From an uncultured Oscillospiraceae bacterium (GTDB lineage: Bacteria; Bacillota; Clostridia; Oscillospirales; Oscillospiraceae): 41,129 bases of DNA. Each line of letters begins with the position of its first letter. The first letter of the stretch is position 1. The DNA is taken from NCBI GenBank assembly GCA_947624395.1, contig CANQKA010000011.1, positions 1 through 41,129 on the forward strand, written 5' to 3'. Position numbers and translations under genes: made by a program. This document shows positions 1 through 7,486 of the stretch, piece after piece. The notes beneath the pieces are model-generated. The model saw only the letters and a program-made list of their open reading frames with translations, was not told the origin of the DNA and searched no databases.

Positions 1-141
1 TAATGGATAGAAGGTCAGAGCATGACCGACTTTATATTGTCACCGTATAGCGGCAGCAATGAGCAGAAATGCTTTTTTCCGCATTGATTTGATTCATTAA
101 CACATCCGGTACAGCTACCGGCTGGAATACTATAAAGAGCA

Positions 142-165
142 CGGCGGCACCAGATGGTGCCGCCG
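142..165 (-). terminator. Hairpin, likely terminator of the relaxase operon
   Basis: Two 10-base arms (142-151 and 156-165) pair perfectly around an AGAT loop. On the minus strand the stem is followed by a modest T-rich stretch (TGCTCTTTAT). It lies just beyond the stop of the 60-residue minus-strand gene, the expected place for a terminator. The T tract is weak, so termination efficiency is uncertain. Confidence 0.5.
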
Positions 166-174
166 CTGGCGTTG

Positions 175-357
175 TTACGCCTTGGTGTCTTGGAGGTGTC
201 TTTCCTTCTCCCGCTGGGCTTTCCATGCCGCGAACTCCCGCTGACCTTCCTCGCTCTCGTAAAACGCGAGAATGTCCGGCAGGAAGCAACGGGCGAGCTT
301 TTCGATCTCGTACTGCGGGATGTTGGTGTCGTTTATGAGCTTCTTCCTACGACCCAA
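175..357 (-). CDS. Small conserved mobile-element protein, 60 aa, function unknown
   Basis: A 60-residue charged protein with no membrane segment and no Cys cluster. Its middle reads as a short helical domain (EIEKLARCFLPDILAF) followed by a highly charged tail. The start is TTG at 357, chosen because a good AGGAGG (about 363-370) sits at proper distance and no ATG fits. I believe similar short proteins are common at the distal end of relaxase operons in Firmicutes mobilizable elements; this is from memory, not a search. It is the last gene of the minus-strand mob cluster. No function can be assigned. Confidence 0.6.
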   Translation of the reverse strand: MGRRKKLINDTNIPQYEIEKLARCFLPDILAFYESEEGQREFAAWKAQREKERHLQDTKA

Positions 358-511
358 TTCTTACCTCCTATGTGACGCTATGCTAATAGTGACGGATGAA
401 CAGTGTCATGCTGTGATTCCTCCTTTCTGCCATGGTCTAAAGCCTGGATCTGCGGTCAGTGGTGTAAGGATACCACCCCTCCGGGTTTTACGCCCGGAAA
501 GCCTTGCAAAT

Positions 512-949
512 TCAGGGGCTTTGCTGGTCTATCGTTCTACTATTCGCCCTGCATCGTTTGGCGTACTCCGCCTTTTGCCGACGCTGGGCTATGACCCTGC
601 AATCGTTACAATATTTCGCCCGGTTGGAGCCGGGGAGAAACGCTTTGCCGCAAATCGCGCACCGCTTCATGGTGTCCTTGCCGAATATCTCCATTTCAAG
701 AGCTTGTCCTTCTATGTCTCTCAGCAACACCCAGCGGAAGACCTTGCAGCAGACGGAATAAGAGAGTGTCTGCGGGCACGGGACTTCCTCGCCATCGTCC
801 AGGTAAAGGCAATTGCCATTGTCACAGGCACTGCACAGCTTCCGAATGAGCGAGACGGTCCGCTGCCGCTGCCTGCCGTTCATGCGCGGGAGAGACCCGT
901 CCGGCTGTCTCTCAATCGGCGGGAGCAGTTCAAGATGGAATAAGCTCAT
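512..949 (-). CDS. Cysteine-rich VLP-family protein
   Basis: A 145-residue protein with two Cys clusters. The first half has CSACDNGNC followed by a CP..SVCC run; the second half has a zinc-ribbon-like C-x2-C...C-x2-C motif (CAICGKAF...YCNDC) and ends in a basic segment (RRQKAEYAKRCR). This pattern fits the Cys_rich_VLP family, small proteins usually encoded next to relaxases in Firmicutes elements; their role is unknown. The start at 949 overlaps the relaxase end by 20 bases, indicating translational coupling. An alternative start, Met at 883 (MNGRQRQR), would give 123 residues and fits the family's usual beginning about as well. Confidence 0.75.
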   Translation of the reverse strand: MSLFHLELLPPIERQPDGSLPRMNGRQRQRTVSLIRKLCSACDNGNCLYLDDGEEVPCPQTLSYSVCCKVFRWVLLRDIEGQALEMEIFGKDTMKRCAICGKAFLPGSNRAKYCNDCRVIAQRRQKAEYAKRCRANSRTIDQQSP

Positions 950-2468
950 GGCGCTTCTCTTTCGTGTGGCCCAGTATGCTCTCCAGATTGTTCTTCACAG
1001 TCTCCAGTTCCTTCACCCTGCGCTGCTTTTCCCTGTAGTCTTTGTACAGCGTGTTCTTCTCCGATGTAAGCTGTTGGATCTCCGCTTGCAGGGCCTTGGT
1101 GCTGGGCAGCTTGGTGATCCCGTGGTCCTTGAAATACTTGGCGGCGGCGGTAGACAGCATGAACTCCCGCTCGTGTGCCTGGGCGTATTCAGCCCTGGCC
1201 TTGGCTGTTTTCAGTGCCTTGTATTCTTGCCGGACATCCTTCGTTTCCCAATAAGTCAAAAGTTGCTTTTGCAGTTCTTTCTTCCCGGTGAGGACAGTTT
1301 CAATGGATTTGAGTTTTTCCCGGCTCTCTTGCAATTCGCTCTGGGCGGCGGCCAGTAGTTCGTTCAACTCGTCCATAGAAGCAAAGCCGTAATCGGTATA
1401 TGCGTTCAAGGTGTTGACCATCTGCTGGAGATTGAATCTCTGCGCCCACTTTTCATAGCCGATGCCCTTGCCCTCGGCGCGCTTGGCTTCGATGTCCACA
1501 AGCCGCTGGACATTTCCCGCCTCCCGGAGCTTGTCCAGAACGCTGTGACGGGCGGGCTGCTTCAGCGCGTTTTGTGCCAATGCCTCATGCACCGCCGCTA
1601 GGTCGTAAGCATCGCCCAGCTTTCGTGCCGTGATGGGTTTTGCTCTGTCCGGCGAGAGATAGGACAGTCGCCCTCGGTTTTCCTTGACCATGACACCCTC
1701 ACGGAGAAGCAGATCGGCAAACTCATCAAATGTGGTAGCTGTCTCCAACGCCTTTCGGATGGTCCGGCGCAGCTTTTCTTTGTCCGTTTCAAACTTGGTG
1801 GGCTTGTCGGACTTATCCAGTTTGGCCTGTCCTTTTTTCTGTGCCCAATACTCCCGGTCATTGATTCGATCCTCGCTGCCATTGAGCAAGTCGGTCTGGT
1901 ATAGACCTTCCCGGTGGCACATCTCCATGACCTCGGCCTTGAAGTAATCCATTGCCGCGTTGGTGCAGCGGTGCTTCATCCCGGCTTTCACGTCGGCGGG
2001 GCGGTCCATATATGGAAGCATAGGGACATCCTCGATCCGCAGACTGTTGATGACGATATGTACATGGATATTTCCGGTGTGATTGTGCCCGTCCGGGTGA
2101 GTGCAGACCAGCGCTTGGTGGCCGGGGAAATGCTCGCGGCAAAACTGCTCTCCAAGCTCCTGCGCCCGGTCCACGGTCAGGCCGTTGTCTGCACCGTCCC
2201 GTGGGTCAAAGCTGATGATGTAGTGATGGCTTTTCACGTCGTCCCGGCTTTGATTTTTGCCATATTGCAGATTCGCTCTCATACAGGCGACAGCAAAATC
2301 CTGGCCGTCGCAGTTGAGCGCAGCGAGGCGGTAATCCTGGCGCGGAATGAGCCGTCCGTTGTCGTCCAGAATTGGCTTCATGGTGAACTCGTCGTGCTCG
2401 AAAAGCAGATATTTCTCCGCGTCGCTGTACCGGGCGTTTTTAGAGCTTATGTGTTTGAATGTTGCCAA
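930..2468 (-). CDS. Relaxase / mobilization nuclease (MOB-P type)
   Basis: A 512-residue conjugative relaxase that would nick oriT and lead the strand into a recipient. The N-terminal third carries the relaxase fold: an early Tyr-containing segment (NARYSDAEKYLLF) for the likely nicking Tyr, a GKNQSRDDVKSHHYIISF strand, and the metal-binding three-His motif HNHTGNIHVHIVINS near residue 140. The C-terminal half is charged and coiled-coil-like (about residues 360-505). No primase or helicase domain is visible and no coupling protein is in the window, so the element is mobilizable rather than self-transmissible on what is seen. It overlaps mobC upstream by 29 bases and the Cys-rich gene downstream by 20, so the three form one operon. 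Confidence 0.9.
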   Translation of the reverse strand: MATFKHISSKNARYSDAEKYLLFEHDEFTMKPILDDNGRLIPRQDYRLAALNCDGQDFAVACMRANLQYGKNQSRDDVKSHHYIISFDPRDGADNGLTVDRAQELGEQFCREHFPGHQALVCTHPDGHNHTGNIHVHIVINSLRIEDVPMLPYMDRPADVKAGMKHRCTNAAMDYFKAEVMEMCHREGLYQTDLLNGSEDRINDREYWAQKKGQAKLDKSDKPTKFETDKEKLRRTIRKALETATTFDEFADLLLREGVMVKENRGRLSYLSPDRAKPITARKLGDAYDLAAVHEALAQNALKQPARHSVLDKLREAGNVQRLVDIEAKRAEGKGIGYEKWAQRFNLQQMVNTLNAYTDYGFASMDELNELLAAAQSELQESREKLKSIETVLTGKKELQKQLLTYWETKDVRQEYKALKTAKARAEYAQAHEREFMLSTAAAKYFKDHGITKLPSTKALQAEIQQLTSEKNTLYKDYREKQRRVKELETVKNNLESILGHTKEKRHELIPS

Positions 2469-2838
2469 CGATCGCCGCCACCTTTTCCAAGACTTCGTAT
2501 TTCAACATAGTAAGGTCAACGACTGCATTACGGACCTCCTTTTCCAAGTCAGCATAAGGTGTCCCGTATTCATTCAGGTGCCGTGCGATCTGATTGAGAT
2601 TGCCGCCGATCTTTCCATACTGCGCGATGAGGTCATCCAGCTTTTTCAGCAGTTCATCATTCACCGCCGTGATCACGATAGTGGGCTTGAGCGTCACGCC
2701 GGTGATGGCCTTGCGGATATACGCCGCTTTGCTGACGCCGCATAGAGCTGCGACTTCTTCAAAGGCGGCATATTCCTCTTTGGTCAGCCGTGTTTTCACG
2801 GTCATGCTCCGATGGGGCGTGTTGTACTTTTTCGGCAT
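2440..2838 (-). CDS. mobC: MobC-like plasmid mobilization relaxosome protein
   Basis: A 132-residue accessory protein for oriT nicking. The N-terminal part resembles a ribbon-helix-helix DNA-binding segment (KTRLTKEEYAAFEEVAALCGVSKAAYIRKA) and the C-terminal part has the MobC signature GGNLNQIARHLNEYG. ATG at 2838 (MPKKYNTPHR) is preferred over an upstream ATG at 2886 because an AAAGGAG lies 12 bases upstream and the longer version adds an unlikely hydrophobic leader. It is the first gene of the mob operon, immediately downstream of the candidate oriT, and overlaps the relaxase start. It probably binds that region and recruits the relaxase. Confidence 0.88.
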   Translation of the reverse strand: MPKKYNTPHRSMTVKTRLTKEEYAAFEEVAALCGVSKAAYIRKAITGVTLKPTIVITAVNDELLKKLDDLIAQYGKIGGNLNQIARHLNEYGTPYADLEKEVRNAVVDLTMLKYEVLEKVAAIVGNIQTHKL

Positions 2839-2879
2839 GGGTGAAATGATCTCCTTTGGGAACAAGCGAATTTGAAAAA

Positions 2880-3130
2880 TGAGCAAACAGGCCCCTGTGG
2901 GGCCCCCAGCGCAAACCAGCGGAGCGTTTGCGATGGGGAGAGGAGGAGCAGCGAAACGGATGAGCTTTGCCGCTTACGGCGAAGCGAGGGATGTGGAGCT
3001 TGCGACGACGACATGCAGGGTTTGGGGAAGGCACTCCCCAACAAGATTCCGTGGGGCAAAAATGAGCTTGGAGCGAATTTTGGGCCCATGGTAGAATCTT
3101 GCTCTGACGACTCACACCCCGGCAGGGGCA
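2880..3130. other. Candidate oriT region (cluster of inverted repeats upstream of mobC)
   Basis: The gap between mobC and the DUF6061-like gene (2839-3521) has no credible gene. Its mobC-proximal part is dense in short inverted repeats: GGCCCC/GGGGCC (2890-2904), CGCAAAC/GTTTGCG (2910-2932), TTGGGGA/TCCCCAA (3022-3041) with an extra TGGGG at 3052-3056, and a CCCC/GGGG pair near 3117-3128. Relaxase operons usually sit beside their oriT, so this is the best candidate. The rest of the gap (3130-3521) is AT-rich and includes an 18-base perfect palindrome at 3295-3312. No nic site can be named from sequence alone. Confidence 0.4.
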
Positions 3131-3521
3131 TTCCCTCGCGCAAAACCATTTTAGTTTTTTCTCTCTGCGAAATTTGTCGAAAAGCGTCGAGGAAATAAGA
3201 AAAACTGACACAGTTTGACGAGACTTGCAAACGCCGACGATAGATGCTTCTCTACTATCTATTGGAACTGAAATGCCGTTTTGAACGAAAACTTTTCAAA
3301 AAATTTTTTGAAGATGCTTCCGCAGCTCATAAAACAAACGTGCGGACAACCCGGAAACGCAGATTTCCCTAAGGAAAATGCCGCTCACACGAAAAGTTTT
3401 TGGCCGACCAAATTAAAATATCAAAGACAGGGGGGTGCAAGCATTTATCCCTAAAACGCTCCACGCAAAAAGCAGCAGAGGCAGGAAGAATCCTGCCTCT
3501 GCAAGTGTGAATTTTGGATCG

Positions 3522-3767
3522 TTAGTCCAGCGGTTCGTACCGTGTGACCGCTTTCAGATACCGGGCTGGGTCGCCGTTCAGGATAAGCTCGGCGTAGCTG
3601 AGCGGGTCGTTGTAGATGAGATAGTCCAACTCAGACCGCTGAAACAGGTTATCCGCGACTTCACGCTCCACGGCGGTGCAGTCGATGGCGATCATGCCGC
3701 CGTCTGCGTACCGCAGTTCCACGCAGCCCGTGTCCATGTTGAACTCACAGGAGATCAGCTTTTTCAT
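3522..3767 (-). CDS. DUF6061-like small protein
   Basis: An 81-residue acidic protein with alternating strands and helices (MKKLISCEFNMDTGCVELRY start; NDPLSYAELILNGDP near residues 53-67). It matches my memory of the DUF6061 group, small proteins carried by Clostridia mobile elements and having no known function. It has a purine-rich ribosome site (AAAGGGG) upstream of the ATG at 3767. It lies downstream of the broken SLOG gene, and the undamaged SLOG frame would have run about 20 bases into it, so the pair were probably translationally coupled. Confidence 0.7.
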   Translation of the reverse strand: MKKLISCEFNMDTGCVELRYADGGMIAIDCTAVEREVADNLFQRSELDYLIYNDPLSYAELILNGDPARYLKAVTRYEPLD

Positions 3768-4110
3768 TTTTCGGCACCCCTTTCAAAGTAAAAACTGTTA
3801 GCGGCTTCCCATATCTTTTGCAGCGGTCAATGGTGTACTTCGTTCCTCTGGACGCGCCATCCCAGATGGCAACGATGTGGTCAGCTTAGTCAATTATTTG
3901 GTCATTTCGTTTCAACGGTGCAACCCTGCCGTACCTTTCGTAATCTGGACGGAACTCTGTCAATTTGATTTTGGCTGACAACGCATACTGTCTGGCACAG
4001 GTGTCGATGCCACGCGCTCCACCGGACACGATCTCTGTCACGCCCTCCGGCAGATAGTCATTTAGGTCATCTACTGTCAGTCCTCTTGAGCCAATGATCG
4101 CCACCTTCAT
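3745..4110 (-). pseudogene. SLOG (DprA/YAcAr-like nucleotide-binding) gene, interrupted by an in-frame stop
   Basis: From ATG 4110 the frame encodes 74 residues beginning MKVAIIGSRGLT with the SLOG nucleotide-binding loop SGGARGIDTCA, then meets TAA at 3888-3886. Beyond that stop the same frame continues (ADHIVAIWDGASRGTKYTI, then RCKRYGKP) for 46 more codons to a TGA at 3747-3745. That continuation is the expected second half of the small SLOG/DUF2493-type protein. A single change of a Tyr codon to TAA explains it. SLOG proteins bind nucleotide-derived ligands, and some act in defence or element maintenance. A -35/-10 promoter at 4180-4208 points into it. Confidence 0.75.
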
Positions 4111-4179
4111 CTGCGCTCATCTCCAAGCTCAACTTCTTAAAATCGGGATTGACCAGTATCGCGGTCAATATCCAACGCC

Positions 4180-4208
4180 AATATACCATAAACTAGCCTC
4201 AGTTGCAA
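4180..4208 (-). promoter_or_regulatory. Minus-strand promoter for the SLOG/DUF6061 genes
   Basis: Read on the minus strand, TTGCAA (4203-4208) and TATATT (4180-4185) are separated by exactly 17 bases, a good housekeeping promoter. It lies in the divergent gap between the SLOG gene and the plus-strand XRE gene. It is bracketed by the inverted repeat GACCAGTAT (4151-4159) / ATACTGGTC (4212-4220), which suggests regulation by the neighbouring XRE protein. Confidence 0.6.
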
Positions 4209-4238
4209 CCAATACTGGTCAGAACTGAGGTAAGAGTT

Positions 4239-4481
4239 ATGGAGCAAAAGATCAGACGTGACCGTTGCATGGGGGACAATCTGCGGCGGCTTCGCAAAGA
4301 CAGCGGCTACTCGCAAGAGAAACTCTGCGCGGAACTCCAGCGCCGGGGGTGCGACATTGGCCGGACCACATACGAAAAGTATGAACGCGGCGAGCTGAAT
4401 ATCCGGGCAAGCGTCATCATAGAGCTGCGGAAAATCTACCACTGCGACTATGATGAATTTTTCTGGGGACTGGATGAGTGA
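4239..4481 (+). CDS. XRE-family helix-turn-helix regulator
   Basis: An 80-residue single-domain Cro/C1-type regulator. The helix-turn-helix occupies about residues 10-65 (NLRRLRKDSGYSQEKLCAEL, then TTYEKYERGELN). ATG 4239 is used rather than a start at 4203 because GAGG (4227-4230) sits 8 bases upstream and the HTH begins soon after. It faces the SLOG gene divergently and is followed after 61 bases by the reverse transcriptase gene, so it may regulate either side. An 8-base inverted repeat includes its ribosome site. It could be the RT module's own regulator or simply an element maintenance repressor. Confidence 0.85.
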   Translation: MEQKIRRDRCMGDNLRRLRKDSGYSQEKLCAELQRRGCDIGRTTYEKYERGELNIRASVIIELRKIYHCDYDEFFWGLDE

Positions 4482-4542
4482 AGAATGCGGTTATTATTGG
4501 CGCCCGCCCCTCTTGTCAGAATAGAAAGGAAGGCAGATCGCA

Positions 4543-6066
4543 GTGGAAATAGACAACAGTCAGTTTTGCAGAACAGTAACATTATCCGGCTTTTACTCTG
4601 AGTATCTCCCCCCTTGCTTCTCTCTGGATGACAAGGTTTTATATTGTCCGCCAGTTAGTGACTGTGACTTGATCCCGCCTTATAACTTTACCATGAGCAG
4701 ATTTAACGGGAATGATGCAAGGCGAACGCTTTTTATTCCTGAGATCGGGGCATATCTTGCCGCGCAAAATTTTATGGCGGAGAACGGAATAATAAGCGAA
4801 CTTATAGATTTTTCACAGTCTGACAAACATTCCTTTTCGCATATACTTGGCGAAGATAAAACAATTGTCCGCCACGAACAGGTCTACGACCAAAATCCGG
4901 CTTTGGATGAGGAACCGTCTTCCTATGCGTCCGTTTATATGCAAAATATAGGCGAGAAACTTATTCGTTCTGCTGGCGCAAAGAAAATTCTGAAGCTTGA
5001 TATTTCCAATTGCTATTCCAGCGTCTATATGCACATGATGCCCGCTATTTTGCTGGGCGTGGAACAGGCGGAGGCAGAGTATAAAAAATATGTGCGCCAC
5101 GTCGACGATCCGAGCATATCGCCAATCTATCGAAAATACAGAAAGCTGGATGAGGCGATCAGAAGGCAAAATCTGAATCGAACGAACGGATTGCTACCCG
5201 GCATCTTATCTTCCCGCTTGATTGCGGAAGCAATTCTTGCGCGCGTTGACCAGGAACTGGAAGAACGTGGGCTTCACTTCGTCCGGTACGTTGATGACTA
5301 TGAGGTGTTTCTTTATGATGATAATGAGAAAGAGGCCGTGAGCATCTTCTCTCAGGTGATCAATAGATATGGGTTTTCTTTGAACTACGAAAAAATGATT
5401 ATAGTGGATTTTCCGTTTTATGTCGTGGAAAACTTCGAGAGCATCCTGGGGGACAAGCTGAAGTATGTTTTACCCGTTGATGATATGATCGATGTTTTCA
5501 ACACATTCTTCAAGTTGGAACAGAACGGGACAAAAGGCGCTATACGCTATCTTGTGAAACGCTTTGAACTGCAACCGATGCAAACAGATATGCCAAAATT
5601 ATATACTTCTTATCTGTTGACGATTATGGCAAATAATGAGCGTTCCTTATCCAAGTGCTGTTCAATACTTGTCGCGCAAAAAAACACTTATCCCCTCACG
5701 CAAGCGGAAAAAGACAGAATTCAGAAAATGCTGGAGAAACACCTCAAAGCTGGCCATGATCTGGAAGTGGCATGGCTGTTGTTCCTTCTAACCGAAACCG
5801 GCAGCATGAAAAAGGGCGATCCGATCATTCAGGATGTTTTAACACAGGGCCAGGAACTAAGTCATGTCATTTTGCTCAGGCGAGACCTTTTGACAGAGGA
5901 AGAGATCTCTGCTGTGAAAGAACACGCGACTTCGTGGTTGCTCCTATACGAGTTGTACGCAGATGATATTATTACAGAAGGGGATTTTGTAAGCAGATTA
6001 AATTTGAACAAGAACTTGCCCATGTACCAGAAATTCAAACATCATAAGATCCACTTTGTCTCTTAA
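4543..6066 (+). CDS. Reverse transcriptase of the UG/Abi (defence-associated) type
   Basis: A 507-residue RNA-directed DNA polymerase-like protein. Visible RT motifs: motif A LKLDISNCYSSVYMH with catalytic Asp153; a motif B-like LPGILSSRLIAEAIL (about 218-232); motif C RYVDDYEVF with the YVDD box at 249-252; and a motif D-like GFSLNYEKM with Lys284. There is no group II intron maturase/HNH domain, no retron signature and no DGR-type SQ motif. About 200 C-terminal residues are predicted helical, like the alpha-repeat regions of Abi-type RTs. Start is GTG 4543 with AAAGGAAGG upstream. The gene is visibly more AT-rich than its neighbours, marking it as recently acquired cargo. Known relatives (AbiA/AbiK, DRT systems) stop phage infection, so anti-phage defence is inferred; the exact class is not assignable by eye. 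Confidence 0.85.
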   Translation: MEIDNSQFCRTVTLSGFYSEYLPPCFSLDDKVLYCPPVSDCDLIPPYNFTMSRFNGNDARRTLFIPEIGAYLAAQNFMAENGIISELIDFSQSDKHSFSHILGEDKTIVRHEQVYDQNPALDEEPSSYASVYMQNIGEKLIRSAGAKKILKLDISNCYSSVYMHMMPAILLGVEQAEAEYKKYVRHVDDPSISPIYRKYRKLDEAIRRQNLNRTNGLLPGILSSRLIAEAILARVDQELEERGLHFVRYVDDYEVFLYDDNEKEAVSIFSQVINRYGFSLNYEKMIIVDFPFYVVENFESILGDKLKYVLPVDDMIDVFNTFFKLEQNGTKGAIRYLVKRFELQPMQTDMPKLYTSYLLTIMANNERSLSKCCSILVAQKNTYPLTQAEKDRIQKMLEKHLKAGHDLEVAWLLFLLTETGSMKKGDPIIQDVLTQGQELSHVILLRRDLLTEEEISAVKEHATSWLLLYELYADDIITEGDFVSRLNLNKNLPMYQKFKHHKIHFVS

Positions 6067-6203
6067 AAACAAGTCTACACCAAATTGAGTTCCAAATCTA
6101 AAAGAACCTTTTAAAACCCCAGTTTCGAAATGATTATTCCGGCCATTTTAAGAGGCAATTATACTTCGTTGTGTTGCATTATAGAGATTATGCAAACTAG
6201 ATG

Positions 6204-6232
6204 TTGATTTATATGCCGTGATATGCTATGAT
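6204..6232 (+). promoter_or_regulatory. Promoter of the XRE-BRO-recombinase operon
   Basis: TTGATT (6204-6209) and TATGAT (6227-6232) are 17 bases apart, about 30 bases before the XRE start at 6261, with GGGAGGG as ribosome site. The gap 6067-6203 after the RT is AT-rich and shows no further feature. This promoter would drive the regulator, the BRO-like protein and the recombinase as one unit. Confidence 0.6.
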
Positions 6233-6260
6233 ATAGAAAACCAACAAGGGAGGGTCCATC

Positions 6261-6617
6261 ATGCAGATCATGGCAGATAGGCTGCGGGCGCTGCGGCTGT
6301 CTATCAACGTGTCCCAAAATAAGCTGGCCCCGATCCTGGGCCTGCGGCAGTCCGGCGTTAACCGCTATGAGAATAACCAGTGTGAGCCATCCGCCAAGGT
6401 GCTGCTCCGCTATGCGGATTATTTTGACGTGTCGCTGGACTATCTTTATGGCCGCACTGACGATCCCAAAGGAAAGGTATATTCCAACGAGCCGGACCTG
6501 GGAAAGCTGCACCCGGAGATGAACGAGTTCATTGAGATGTGCTTTGACCCCAAATCTCCCATGAACAAGCGGCTGAAAAAGACGCTGGTGCAGATGCTGG
6601 AGGAGGAAACGAAATGA
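6261..6617 (+). CDS. XRE-family transcriptional regulator
   Basis: A 118-residue regulator with an N-terminal Cro/C1 helix-turn-helix (about residues 5-60: RLRALRLSINVSQNKLAPIL, GVNRYENNQCEPS, and the closing DYFDVSLDYLYGRTD typical of HTH_3 proteins). A charged C-terminal helix of about 45 residues follows, possibly for dimerization. It is the first gene of a three-gene unit and its stop overlaps the next start by four bases (ATGA). By analogy with other integrative elements it probably represses its own promoter and therefore recombinase expression. Confidence 0.88.
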   Translation: MQIMADRLRALRLSINVSQNKLAPILGLRQSGVNRYENNQCEPSAKVLLRYADYFDVSLDYLYGRTDDPKGKVYSNEPDLGKLHPEMNEFIEMCFDPKSPMNKRLKKTLVQMLEEETK

Positions 6618-7486
6618 AGGAGGACAAGCTTCAGCTTTTCGAGGACCAGCCTATCCGAACGGCATGGGACGAGGAAAACGAGGAATGGTACTTCTCCGTT
6701 GTGGATGTAGTCCGTGTCCTTACTAACCAGCCGGACACCCGCCACGCAGCGAAATATTGGAGCGTCCTGAAAACGCGCATGAAAAAAGAGGGCAGTCAGT
6801 TGCCTACACTTTGTAGTCAACTGAGAATGCTCTCCGCTGATGGCAAACGATATAAAACTGACGTGGCAGACACAGCCGGACTTCTCCGCATCATCCAGTC
6901 CATTCCCTCTCCCAAGGCGGAGCCATTCAAGATGTGGCTGGCCCAAGTGGGCAAGGAGAGAATCGAAGAGACGATAGACCCTGAGCTTTCTATCGACCGG
7001 GCGCTGGGTACATACGCGCGGCTGGGCTACTCGCCGGAGTGGATCAACCAGCGCATCCGCACCATTCAAGCCCGGAAAGAGCTAACAGATGCATGGAAAG
7101 AGCACGGCGTAGAGGAGGGGCGGGAATATGCCATCCTTACCGACGAAGTTACCCGCGCGTGGTCCGGTATGAGCACAAGACAGTATAAGCGGCTGAAGGG
7201 CCTGAAAAAGCAGAGTCTGCGAGATAACATGAGTACGCTGGAATTGGCTCTGAACATGCTGGCCGAGGCCACGACAACGGAGTTGACCAAGACGGAAAAT
7301 CCGCAGGGTCTGGCCGAAAACATTGTCGTCGCTCAAGCGGGTGGCGAAGTTGCCGGAGGCGCCCGGCGCAGCATCGAGGCCCGCACTGGCCGCCCGGTCA
7401 TCACCAGCGAGAATGCCGCGCAGCTCAATGCTGTGGTGACAAATCTGATCGAAGGTGTGGCAGAAGATGAGGAGGAGACGAAATGA
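6614..7486 (+). CDS. BRO-family / phage antirepressor-like protein
   Basis: A 290-residue protein with an N-terminal BRO-type domain (about residues 12-115: the WYFSVVDVVRVLTN segment, then ARKYWS-type and KMWLAQVGKERIEE segments). A long helical C-terminal part has a KRLKGLKKQSLRDNMS stretch and an acidic end. BRO-N domains occur in phage antirepressors and in DinD-like DNA-damage proteins. It lies between an XRE repressor and the recombinase, with 4-base overlaps on both sides, so an antirepressor that relieves the XRE protein and links induction to excision is a reasonable inference. It could also be a DinD-like effector. Confidence 0.75.
   Translation: MKEDKLQLFEDQPIRTAWDEENEEWYFSVVDVVRVLTNQPDTRHAAKYWSVLKTRMKKEGSQLPTLCSQLRMLSADGKRYKTDVADTAGLLRIIQSIPSPKAEPFKMWLAQVGKERIEETIDPELSIDRALGTYARLGYSPEWINQRIRTIQARKELTDAWKEHGVEEGREYAILTDEVTRAWSGMSTRQYKRLKGLKKQSLRDNMSTLELALNMLAEATTTELTKTENPQGLAENIVVAQAGGEVAGGARRSIEARTGRPVITSENAAQLNAVVTNLIEGVAEDEEETK

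Noticed and set aside
32-289. Minus-strand 85-codon frame at the left edge
   Set aside because: Overlaps the better supported 60-residue gene and has no family resemblance. A possible 21-codon peptide inside it (ending at 32) has no good ribosome site.
4543-6066. Diversity-generating retroelement or retron interpretation of the RT
   Set aside because: No SQ-type motif B, no template/variable repeat pair was noticed near it, and there is no retron-like msr/msd fold in the short flanking gaps.
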